38,396 nt of DNA. Source: Dyadobacter soli. Its GTDB lineage: Bacteria; Bacteroidota; Bacteroidia; Cytophagales; Spirosomataceae. Position numbers and translations under genes: made by a program. A model generated the notes under the pieces. It was not told the origin of the DNA. It ran no database searches and saw only the letters and a list, made by a program, of their open reading frames with translations. This document shows, piece after piece, positions 7,724 through 15,755 of the stretch. How positions within the stretch are numbered: the stretch's first letter is position 1; each line of letters starts with the position of its first letter. The stretch covers positions 1 to 38,396 of the forward strand of contig NZ_FNAN01000036.1 in assembly GCF_900101885.1 (NCBI RefSeq), written 5' to 3'.

Positions 7724-7826
7724 GGCAACTGACGGTTTTTTAAAAGCTGAAATTCCGCTTGATCCCCAGCTTCTTCATTTTGGAGCCCAGGGTGGTCGGC
7801 GGAATTTTCAGTATCGCAGCCGCACC
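7690..7826. repeat. 137-bp direct repeat, copy B
   Basis: Gap-free match of about 91% to 1421-1557 in the same orientation. It holds the SDR tail fragment and the 3' end of the intact sigma-54 activator. The identical runs include intergenic bases (CTCTGAGGCAACT), so the similarity reflects shared DNA ancestry and not only protein conservation. Confidence 0.85.
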
Positions 7827-9671
7827 ATCTTCGCCCCGGATGCGGCCATTGCATTTTTCCAACACCTGGATAATGTAATCGCGCTCGTTCTCAAAGATCG
7901 TTTTAAGCCGGACTTCCTCGGCCTTTTCAGACGGCATTGCGGGCTGGCGCACAGGTAGGGAAATGTGCTCGATCAGGTTTCCCTTGGCTAGCAGCACGGC
8001 CCTTTCGGTGATATTTTCCAGTTCGCGGATGTTCCCCGGCCAGTCGTAGGCCATCAGAACGGCTAGTGCCTTGTCGGATACGCCGGAAATTTTGCGGCCC
8101 GTTTTTCGGGAATAGATGCCGATAAAATGGTTTACCAGCAATGGAATGTCCTCTTTCCGCTCGGTAAGTGAAGGAAGCTGGATTGGAAAGACATTCAGCC
8201 GGTAATATAAATCAAGCCGAAACCTTCCCTCGGCCACTTCTTTTTCCAAATTCTTGTTCGTGGCCGCAATGATCCTGATATTGACTTTTACCGGCGCTTT
8301 CCCACCGATGCGCTCGATTTCCCGCTGCTGCAACACCCGCAGTAGCTTAACCTGCGTTTCAAGGGGCACATCTCCGATTTCGTCCAGAAAAATAGTGCCG
8401 TTGTTGGCCTGCTCAAAACGGCCCGTGCGTTTCTCTATGGCACCGGTAAATGCGCCTTTTTCATGTCCGAACAACTCCGATTCGATCAGATTGGCCGGTA
8501 ATGCTGCACAATTCACCTTGATCAGCGGGTGGGCCTTCCTGGGCGAAAGGGCATGAATGCTGTCGGCCACCCGCTCCTTGCCAGTACCGGAGGCCCCGGT
8601 GATCAGCACGGAGGTGTCTACGGGAGCAACCTGGCTGATCAGCTCGAAAACGGCCGTCAGTTGCGGACTGGTGCCGATAATATTGTCGAAAACAGAATTG
8701 GGGGAAGGTTCGGGCAAGCCGTGCATCACGTCGCTGCCGATGGCCGGAACGCGGCTCTCGGACATGCTTTGCGTCGCGAGGACGAGAAAGGGTTGGATTC
8801 GCTGACCCAGTGAAACATGATCGTCGGTGAACGCATCCGGGCGCCGGCTGTAAAACGAGAAAAAGCATTGTCGGTGGTGGGCGCCCGGTGGGAGCGGAAG
8901 CGTCAGCAGGGCATTCATGCCGAATGTTTCTGCCATGATTTTATGCGTGCCGGGTTTGGCGATGACGGATTTAAAGGAAGTCTCATTGAAGTATTGCACC
9001 TGGGAAAACGCCCGTTCATTTGCCGGAACCGCATGGGCCGGACGGGCATTGAGAATCACTTTAAGCCCGTCGTGGGTGAACACCTGGTACTCGTTGAAAC
9101 CGATCCGCAAAAAATGCAGCGTATCGTGCTGCTGCGCGCCGGCTTCGTCCAAAGAGCCGACCACCAGCATATCGAAGGAAATAAATGGCTGCAATACCTG
9201 TGCGATCATCAGTAACCGCTGCTGGCGGTTGGACTGGCCGGCGGTGATGGTCGCCAGCTGTGTTTGGAGCTGGGTTTCTTTACGGAGCTGGGATTCCAGC
9301 CCGTTTTCATGGTGGTACTGCGCGATTTGCAACGTGACGAGCAGATCATTATCGCGAAACGGCTTCACCAGAAAGCCGTAAGGATGGGTGGCCTTCGCCG
9401 CATTCAGCACTTCTTCATTGGAATTGGCCGACAGGTAAATGAACGGGATATTTGCCTCCTTCAATTGCGCCGCCAGATCAATCCCCGTCCTTTTGCCCGT
9501 TAAAAATATATCCAGCAGCACTAGGTCGGGGCGGTGGGTTTCGATCATTTCCTCGGCCTGCTCAACGGACCGGGCAACCCCGCAAACGGTGTATTCGGCG
9601 CGCTGCAACATGATACGCAGGTGATTAGCTTCGATAAACTGGTCTTCGACGATGAGTATTTTCTGGTTCAT
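7740..9671 (-). CDS. Sigma-54-dependent response regulator (REC-GAF-AAA+-HTH)
   Basis: A 643-residue enhancer-binding protein. The receiver domain (about 1-125) has phospho-acceptor D54 (LVLLDIF) and K103 (LVKPF). A GAF-like region (about 150-310) follows. The AAA+ sigma-54 interaction domain has Walker A GASGTGKE near residue 360, the sigma-54 contact loop GAFTGA near 404, Walker B IFLDEIGD and the arginine-rich segment RLDLYYRLNVFPI. A Fis-type helix-turn-helix closes the protein (AAILKIPPTTLGSKMKKLGI). Its start overlaps the 3' end of the kinase gene by 4 bp, so the two form a two-component system. It would drive a sigma-54 promoter; no clear target promoter was found next to it. Confidence 0.95.
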   Translation of the reverse strand: MNQKILIVEDQFIEANHLRIMLQRAEYTVCGVARSVEQAEEMIETHRPDLVLLDIFLTGKRTGIDLAAQLKEANIPFIYLSANSNEEVLNAAKATHPYGFLVKPFRDNDLLVTLQIAQYHHENGLESQLRKETQLQTQLATITAGQSNRQQRLLMIAQVLQPFISFDMLVVGSLDEAGAQQHDTLHFLRIGFNEYQVFTHDGLKVILNARPAHAVPANERAFSQVQYFNETSFKSVIAKPGTHKIMAETFGMNALLTLPLPPGAHHRQCFFSFYSRRPDAFTDDHVSLGQRIQPFLVLATQSMSESRVPAIGSDVMHGLPEPSPNSVFDNIIGTSPQLTAVFELISQVAPVDTSVLITGASGTGKERVADSIHALSPRKAHPLIKVNCAALPANLIESELFGHEKGAFTGAIEKRTGRFEQANNGTIFLDEIGDVPLETQVKLLRVLQQREIERIGGKAPVKVNIRIIAATNKNLEKEVAEGRFRLDLYYRLNVFPIQLPSLTERKEDIPLLVNHFIGIYSRKTGRKISGVSDKALAVLMAYDWPGNIRELENITERAVLLAKGNLIEHISLPVRQPAMPSEKAEEVRLKTIFENERDYIIQVLEKCNGRIRGEDGAAAILKIPPTTLGSKMKKLGIKRNFSF

Positions 9672-11935
9672 GGGTGCGGTAAATTTGCGTATTGCTCGGT
9701 ATGCGACTGCCCGGTGGTGTATGCAAAGGCGATCCGGATCGTGGTTCCGCCGTCACTGATCACCTCTGCCTGGCCGCCCAGGTCCTGGCACAGTCCCAGG
9801 ATGAGCGTCAGCCCGAAGGAATTGACCTGGTTAATGTCAAAACCGGGTTTCAAACCCACACCATTGTCCGATACTTTCAGCAGAAAATACCCCGGGCTCG
9901 TTTGCTTCAAAATAACATCGATCCTGCCGGCCGTTTTAGGAGGGAAAGCGTATTTCAAAGCGTTGATGATCGCCTCGTTCAGTATCAGCCCGAGCGGGAT
10001 CGCATGGCTGATGTTCATATCGGCCTGCTCGATTTCCAGGTTGAATTCAACCGGGTTTTCGCCTTTGAAACAGGCTTTCAGGTATTGCACCAGTTCGTGA
10101 ATGTAGGGAGAGATTTCGATGGAAGTAAGGTTCTCGGTCTGGTACAGCTTCTGGTGGATCATCGACATCGACTGTATCCGGTGCTCGCTCTCGGCCAATG
10201 CCATTTTCGCTTCGTCGCCTGTCAGAAATTCCGCCTGGCTTTCCAGCAGCCCGACGATCATGTGCAGGTTGTTCTTCACACGGTGATGGATTTCCTTCAT
10301 AAGCCATTGCTTTTCCGATACCAGCCGACCGAGCGAAATATTCTTGTTATTGATTTCCTGCTGACTGGCCGCCAGTGCCTTGTTGTTTTTTTTAACCAGC
10401 AGGTTACCGTAAATCAAAAGGCCGACAATGGTTAGCAAAAGGGCAATACTCACAAAAGTAATGTTTTGCACCAGCGACGCCTGCCGGAGCATTTGCTGGT
10501 GTAATACCGACTCTTTCCGCAGCGCCTGAATATTTTCCTCCTTCATTTCAGTTTCGTAGATAACCTCCAACTGGTTGATCTGCCGGCTTTTGGTTTCGTT
10601 GTAAAATGAATCCATCAAAACACTATACTTCTGGAATTCGGAGAGAGCGGAAAAATATTGGTGATTTACCGAATCCAGTCTTGCTTGCCAAAGATGGCTT
10701 CTGTGCAGCACTCTCAGATTATCGAGCTTAATTTTTCTTTTAAGGGCCAGATATTTTTCTGCCAGCGAATAATCTTTTTTGGCAAAATAGAACTCGACTA
10801 AGTGACTGTAAATCAATTCGGTTTCTTCCGGTGCTATTCCCTGGTCAATCAGCGTCATAAGCTCATTGATATACTTTGTGGCTTTGCTGAACTGCCTTAG
10901 TTCACGGTAAACACTCATGTACGCACGATCGAGCCATAACTTCTTACGGATGTCCTGCATAGGATATTTACGCTCCATTTCTCGCAGAAAGCGGGCAGCT
11001 TCCGCAAATTTTTTCAGCTTGATGTAGGGATAGGCCTTGTTGGCGGCTACAATGTAAATCGTTTCCGCATCCTTGTACTTCTCGGCTATTCTGAGCGAAT
11101 TGTCGTAGCTCACAATTGCTTTGGGATATTCCCGCAAAGTGTAATAAGTGAGTCCGAGGTGATTGTAGATCGTAGCAAGTTGCATGGAAGTATCTCCCAA
11201 AGCCTGCGCATTGCGAACAGCCAGGATGCCATACTTAATCCCTTCGTCGGTCACACCCAGAGCCGTGTATACATTGCCCAGAAGGTTGTATACACCCATG
11301 AGCCGATCATATTTTGCGGACTGATAGGCTTGCAGGGATTCCTTCAGATAGGTGAGGGCTGGTCCGTTCTCGCCTCGGGAGCTGTGGAGGTCGCCGAGCG
11401 TTTGAAGAACTGCGCCTACTTTGACAGGGAGTTTTGCTAAACGAAAGGCGTCCAACGAGGAATGGGTAAACTTGATCCTGTCTCCGATTTCCGTCTCGGT
11501 AAGGCCGTAATACCCTGCCAACCGGTAATAACTTTCGCCCATCATCCGGTAATTGTGTTGTTTGGTAAACAGCTTCGCTGCCATTTCAGTGGCGTGCCGG
11601 CCCTTCTCCCTTTGGTCGATCATCGGCAGGATGGCCCCCTCCTGAAAGTATACCTCTGCAAGCCCGTCGTCGAAACCGAGCGAGGCTGCCAGCTTGTGTG
11701 CGGCGGACGTATAGTAATATGCGCTATCCAGGTCGCGCGCGCTCCGCCCGGCGCGGTAGAAGTACAAGTCACTGAGTTGTATCAAAAGCTTTGCCCGGGT
11801 AGTGTCCGCCCGGCTGGCCCTGAGCCGGACGAGTACCGGGGCTACTTCCCCGGCGGTGAAAGGCCCGAGAAAATCGGCGTAGGTATATGTGCCGATCATC
11901 AACAGAACGGCCATTAGCAGTAATCGTTTATGCAT
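9668..11935 (-). CDS. TPR-containing HisKA_2-type histidine kinase
   Basis: A 755-residue protein. A signal peptide (about 1-20) leads a large periplasmic region built of tetratricopeptide-like helical repeats (about 60-420). A transmembrane helix near residue 490 and a coiled coil lead to a HisKA_2 phospho-acceptor motif MKEIHHRVKNNLHMIVGLLE (His near residue 549). The HATPase domain follows, with NEAIINALKYAFP and SDNGVGL. The long TPR sensor suggests protein or peptide sensing, but the ligand is unknown. It is co-translated with the sigma-54 activator (4-bp overlap). An inverted repeat TTCGAAA/TTTCGAA at 11937-11956 sits directly before the start codon. Confidence 0.93.
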   Translation of the reverse strand: MHKRLLLMAVLLMIGTYTYADFLGPFTAGEVAPVLVRLRASRADTTRAKLLIQLSDLYFYRAGRSARDLDSAYYYTSAAHKLAASLGFDDGLAEVYFQEGAILPMIDQREKGRHATEMAAKLFTKQHNYRMMGESYYRLAGYYGLTETEIGDRIKFTHSSLDAFRLAKLPVKVGAVLQTLGDLHSSRGENGPALTYLKESLQAYQSAKYDRLMGVYNLLGNVYTALGVTDEGIKYGILAVRNAQALGDTSMQLATIYNHLGLTYYTLREYPKAIVSYDNSLRIAEKYKDAETIYIVAANKAYPYIKLKKFAEAARFLREMERKYPMQDIRKKLWLDRAYMSVYRELRQFSKATKYINELMTLIDQGIAPEETELIYSHLVEFYFAKKDYSLAEKYLALKRKIKLDNLRVLHRSHLWQARLDSVNHQYFSALSEFQKYSVLMDSFYNETKSRQINQLEVIYETEMKEENIQALRKESVLHQQMLRQASLVQNITFVSIALLLTIVGLLIYGNLLVKKNNKALAASQQEINNKNISLGRLVSEKQWLMKEIHHRVKNNLHMIVGLLESQAEFLTGDEAKMALAESEHRIQSMSMIHQKLYQTENLTSIEISPYIHELVQYLKACFKGENPVEFNLEIEQADMNISHAIPLGLILNEAIINALKYAFPPKTAGRIDVILKQTSPGYFLLKVSDNGVGLKPGFDINQVNSFGLTLILGLCQDLGGQAEVISDGGTTIRIAFAYTTGQSHTEQYANLPHP

Positions 11936-11936
11936 A

Positions 11937-12055
11937 TTCGAAACGGGGTTTTCGAAGGGATTATTAAAATCGGGCTAATACTAAAAACACGGTAGCAAGA
12001 CTTTTACCCAACGATATTTCGTCGGCTGGGGCGTATACAAACGATATGGCGTCGG
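11937..12055. promoter_or_regulatory. Intergenic control region between divergent genes
   Basis: The 216-bp gap between the kinase (minus) and the first hydrolase (plus) holds an inverted repeat TTCGAAA/TTTCGAA (11937-11943 and 11950-11956). It also holds a direct repeat ACGATATTTCGTCGG (12011-12025) and ACGATATGGCGTCGG (12041-12055), matching at 13 of 15 positions and spaced exactly 30 bp apart. These could be binding sites controlling one or both operons. No convincing sigma-54 or -7 element was found. Confidence 0.4.
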
Positions 12056-12151
12056 GCTATGCCTGTTTTTTTTCTATAATGTGCTCTATTTTAGTCACTT
12101 GTCTTTTGGTGCTCTTTTGGGTTAAGCTCCTGGCAAGACCAAAAGTTATCC

Positions 12152-12934
12152 ATGAAAGTCGACAGCAAAACAATCTTATTCATCACGGGAGCATTCGTCA
12201 GCAACGCATGCTGGAACGACTGGAAGCTATATTTTGAAGCGCAGGGCTACCACACGCTGGCGCCGCCCTGGCCCCACAAGGATGCCCCGGCCGAGCAGCT
12301 GCGCAACCGGCAGCCCGATGCCGCCATTGCCTCCAACCGGCTCGCCGACCTGGTGGAATACTACGCCGGCATTGCCGTAAGCCTGCCCGAGCAGCCGATC
12401 CTGATCGGCCATTCCATTGGCGGGCTGATCGCCCAACTGCTGCTGCAAAGGGGCCTCGGCCACGCGGGCATTGCGATCCATTCGGTGCCGCCGCAGGGCG
12501 TTATGACTTTCAAACTGTCGTTTCTGATTGCCGGCTGGGGGCCGCTTGGTTTCTTTACGCCCGTCGGGCAGTCATTCATGATGTCGTTTCGGCAATGGCA
12601 ATATGCATTCACCAACGGCCTGCCCCTTGACATACAGAAGGAAAGCTACTACAACCTCGCTATCCCCGAATCCAAGCGCATTGTGCGCGACACGATCACG
12701 AGCGTGGCGAAAGTCGATTTCGAAAAGCCACACGCGCCGCTCCTGCTCATTTCGGGCACAGCCGATCACACCATTCCCGATTCGCTGAACTACGACAACT
12801 ACCGCAAGTACGAATCCAGCGGCTCCATTACCGACTATAAAAAGTTCGATGGCCGGACCCACTACGTGCTCGGACAGCCCGGCTGGGAGCAGGTAGCGGA
12901 GTACTGCCTCGAATGGCTGCAAACGTTCCGGTAG
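12152..12934 (+). CDS. Alpha/beta hydrolase, cytoplasmic
   Basis: A 260-residue alpha/beta hydrolase with no signal peptide. The nucleophile elbow GHSIGG places the serine at S88, and the likely acid D205 (SGTADHTIP) and histidine H237 (GRTHYVLG) complete a triad. The early FITGAF segment would form the oxyanion hole. It should cleave an ester, lactone or amide; the substrate cannot be read. It starts a run of same-strand genes with the exported hydrolase, amidohydrolase and porin, and may act last on the imported product. GC-rich codon use resembles the next genes. Confidence 0.9.
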   Translation: MKVDSKTILFITGAFVSNACWNDWKLYFEAQGYHTLAPPWPHKDAPAEQLRNRQPDAAIASNRLADLVEYYAGIAVSLPEQPILIGHSIGGLIAQLLLQRGLGHAGIAIHSVPPQGVMTFKLSFLIAGWGPLGFFTPVGQSFMMSFRQWQYAFTNGLPLDIQKESYYNLAIPESKRIVRDTITSVAKVDFEKPHAPLLLISGTADHTIPDSLNYDNYRKYESSGSITDYKKFDGRTHYVLGQPGWEQVAEYCLEWLQTFR

Positions 12935-12987
12935 CGGCCATTCTCCATTGCGCATTTCATTTTTTCTTCACCTAATACCATATACCG

Positions 12988-13974
12988 ATGAATACTGTTT
13001 CCAAACGCACCCGTTTGCTGATCTGCGCCGCCCTGCTGGCAATAGTCTGGGCTTGCAATCCCGAAAAGAAAGAAACCCGACAGGCCGCCGCACAGGACAG
13101 CACCCCGGCCACCCAGACCGTGAAGCCGGCCGATCCGCCATCGAATTTCCGGCATGAAACCGCCAATGTGAATGGCGTGAACATCCACTATGTCATCGGT
13201 GGCGCAGGCGAGCCGCTGCTTTTAGTACACGGCTTCGGCCAGAACTGGTATATGTGGAACCGCCTCCTTCCCGAGCTTTCCAAGCACTTCACCGTCATCG
13301 CGCCGGATTTGCGGGGGGTAGGGGAGTCCGACAAGCCGGAAGGCGGGTACGACAAGAAGACGATGGCGGCCGACATGCACGGGCTGATGCAGAAACTCGG
13401 TTTCAACCAGATCAACCTGGCCGGTCACGACATCGGGCTGATGGTCGCGTACGCATATGCGGCCCAGTTCCCGTCGGAAGTTAAAAAGCTGGCATTAATG
13501 GATGCATTACTGCCGGGTATCGAGCCGGTATGGAGCCAGGTGAAGGCTGGTGCATGGTGGTTTGGCTTTTTTGGCTGGCCGGCTTCGGGCAGCATTGTCG
13601 CTGGAAAAGAAAGGGAATTTTTGACCAACTTCTGGCCGGTGGTAGGCCATGTTGAAAAGCCGTTTACCGAGCAGGAAACAGAAGAATTTATCCGTGCCTA
13701 TGCCGTCAAAGGCGCTACTACCGGAGCGTTCCACTGGTTTGGCAACTTCCCGCAGGATGCGAAAGACAATGTAGAATTTGCCAAAAAGAAACTGCCGATG
13801 CCGCTGCTGGCCCTGGGCGGGGAATATTTCGGGGCTGCATTTCTGAGAGACCATTCCAAACTCGTTGCAACCAACGTTTTCGAAGCAAAAATCCAGGGCT
13901 CGGGACATTGGGTGGTGCAGGAGCAAACCGAGCAGGTACAGAAGGCGTTGCTGGATTTTTTTGTAGGTAAATAA
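12988..13974 (+). CDS. Alpha/beta hydrolase lipoprotein (epoxide hydrolase/dehalogenase-like)
   Basis: A 328-residue protein with a lipoprotein signal ending LLAIVWAC (Cys23), so it is anchored outside the cytoplasm. The core has HGFGQNW as oxyanion hole and GHDIG at the nucleophile elbow, giving an aspartate nucleophile D148, with H307 in GSGHWVVQE. An Asp nucleophile is the mark of the epoxide hydrolase and haloalkane dehalogenase branch rather than esterases. A low-complexity linker follows the lipobox. Its stop overlaps the amidohydrolase start by one base (TAATG). Which of the two reactions it performs is not clear. Confidence 0.9.
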   Translation: MNTVSKRTRLLICAALLAIVWACNPEKKETRQAAAQDSTPATQTVKPADPPSNFRHETANVNGVNIHYVIGGAGEPLLLVHGFGQNWYMWNRLLPELSKHFTVIAPDLRGVGESDKPEGGYDKKTMAADMHGLMQKLGFNQINLAGHDIGLMVAYAYAAQFPSEVKKLALMDALLPGIEPVWSQVKAGAWWFGFFGWPASGSIVAGKEREFLTNFWPVVGHVEKPFTEQETEEFIRAYAVKGATTGAFHWFGNFPQDAKDNVEFAKKKLPMPLLALGGEYFGAAFLRDHSKLVATNVFEAKIQGSGHWVVQEQTEQVQKALLDFFVGK

Positions 13975-15755
13975 TGCGGATTGATATGAAAGCAACATTA
14001 CTCGCGGTCGTGCTGCTCGGGTGCCAGGTATGTTTTGCCCAAACGGCCGACCTGATCGTTACCAACGGCAAAATCGCCACCATGACCAAAGCCGGGGAGT
14101 TCGTGCAGGCGGTGGCCGTCAAGGACGGGATCATACTCGACACGGGGCCGTCTGCTCGGATCGTTTCCCAATACCGGTCGGGCCAGACGAAGGTCATCGA
14201 CGCGAAGGGCAGGACGGTGGTGCCCGGTATCAACGACAGCCACATTCACATTATCCGCGAAGGCCTGCATTATAACAGCGAGCTGCGGTGGGACGGGGTC
14301 AAAACGCTCGCCCGGGCCATGCAGATGCTTAAAGAACAGGCGGCCAGGACGCCGGAAGGCGTGTGGATCAAGGTGATCGGCGGCTGGAACGAGTTTCAGT
14401 TTCAGGAAAAAAGGCAGCCCACCCTGGCGGAGATCAACGAAGCTGTGCCCGATAAGCCGGTTTTTATTACCTACCTGTACGGCAAAGCATTCCTGAACAA
14501 AAAGGGCATTCAGGTGCTGGGGTATGACAGCAAGACCAGCTACGAAGGCAGCCTGGTAGAGCTGGATCAGGAAGGCAACCCGACCGGCATGCTTTTCGCC
14601 AAGGAAACGCCAAAAGCGATCTACACCACGCTCGGCCTGACGACCAAACTTTCGCACGAAGAGAGGCTGAACAGCACATTGCAGTACTACCGGGAGTTGA
14701 ACCGGTTCGGGATCACGAGCGCCGCCGACGCGGCAGGAGGGAGCCAGAACTACCCGTCGGATTACGCTGTGGCGCTCGAACTGGCCAAAGATGGAAAGTT
14801 GAATATTCGGACATCTTATTTTTTGTTTGCCCAACAAAAAGGCCGCGAACTGGAAGACTACCAGAAATGGGTCCAAACCGCCAAACTCAACAAAAACGAC
14901 CATATGCTGCTACCGAACGGCTACGATATGGAGGGCGCCGGAGAAAACCTGGTAGCTACGGCGGCCGACTTCGAAAATTTCCTCGAACCCCGCACCATCC
15001 TTTCCGACCAGATGGAGGCCGACCTGGAACCGGTGATCCGAATACTAGTGAAAAACCGCTGGCCGTTCAGGCTGCACGCCACCTATGGCGAATCCATCGA
15101 ACGCATGCTGGCTGTTTTTGAAAAAGTAGACAAGGAGATCCCATTCAATGGCCTGAGGTGGTTTTTCGACCACGCCGAAACGATCACCGACGATCAGCTT
15201 GCGCGCGTGAAGAAGCTCGGCGGCGGCGTGGCGGTGCAGTTCAGGATGTATTACCAGGGCGAATTATATGAAAAGCTATACGGCAAAGCCGACCGCCAGC
15301 TTCCACCGATCAAAAAAATGCTTTCCATGGGCATTCCCGTGGGCATGGGCACGGACGCGACCCGCATTTCGACCTACAATCCATGGATGGCGCTGCACTG
15401 GCTGCTCACCGGGCAGACGATCGGCGGCTTGCAGTTCTGGCCGAAAGACCAGGTGCTCGACCGGTTTACGGCCTTGCACATATACACCACCGGTAGCGCC
15501 TGGTTTACCGGCGAAGAGCAGTTGAAGGGCAAGATCGTAAAAGGGATGTACGCGGACATGACCGTTCTCACAGGCGACTACTTTTCCGCAAAGCCCGATG
15601 ATGTGCGAAACATTGAATCGCTGCTCACGATCGTCAACGGCAAGGTCGTGTATGCGGCCGGCGAGTACAAGGCGCTGGATGCCGCCGTACCTGAGGTGAT
15701 CCCGGCCTGGTCGCCGGTGAAGCATTACGGCGGTTATCAAAAAGAGCGGCCATGA
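13974..15755 (+). CDS. Exported amidohydrolase (YtcJ-like, amidohydrolase_3)
   Basis: A 593-residue metal-dependent hydrolase of the YtcJ branch. A signal peptide (LLAVVLLGCQVCFAQ) is followed by the opening DLIVTNGKIATM. The HxH metal-binding motif is in NDSHIHI, and later motifs RLHATYGE, FDHAE and GMGTDAT carry further metal ligands. The start at 13974 is coupled to the upstream stop; an alternative ATG at 13986 also gives a good signal peptide. It should hydrolyse an amide, cyclic imide or carbamate in the periplasm. Its 3' end overlaps the porin gene by 4 bp. Confidence 0.92.
   Translation: MRIDMKATLLAVVLLGCQVCFAQTADLIVTNGKIATMTKAGEFVQAVAVKDGIILDTGPSARIVSQYRSGQTKVIDAKGRTVVPGINDSHIHIIREGLHYNSELRWDGVKTLARAMQMLKEQAARTPEGVWIKVIGGWNEFQFQEKRQPTLAEINEAVPDKPVFITYLYGKAFLNKKGIQVLGYDSKTSYEGSLVELDQEGNPTGMLFAKETPKAIYTTLGLTTKLSHEERLNSTLQYYRELNRFGITSAADAAGGSQNYPSDYAVALELAKDGKLNIRTSYFLFAQQKGRELEDYQKWVQTAKLNKNDHMLLPNGYDMEGAGENLVATAADFENFLEPRTILSDQMEADLEPVIRILVKNRWPFRLHATYGESIERMLAVFEKVDKEIPFNGLRWFFDHAETITDDQLARVKKLGGGVAVQFRMYYQGELYEKLYGKADRQLPPIKKMLSMGIPVGMGTDATRISTYNPWMALHWLLTGQTIGGLQFWPKDQVLDRFTALHIYTTGSAWFTGEEQLKGKIVKGMYADMTVLTGDYFSAKPDDVRNIESLLTIVNGKVVYAAGEYKALDAAVPEVIPAWSPVKHYGGYQKERP

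Noticed and set aside
12108..12126. Possible sigma-54 promoter before the hydrolase at 12152
   Set aside because: TTGG is present, but the base pair ten positions after GG is GG and not the invariant GC, so it fails the key test.
12046..12237. Short plus-strand open frame with a hydrophobic start (63 residues)
   Set aside because: It overlaps the well-supported hydrolase at 12152 in another frame, has no recognisable motif after the hydrophobic part, and covers the control region.
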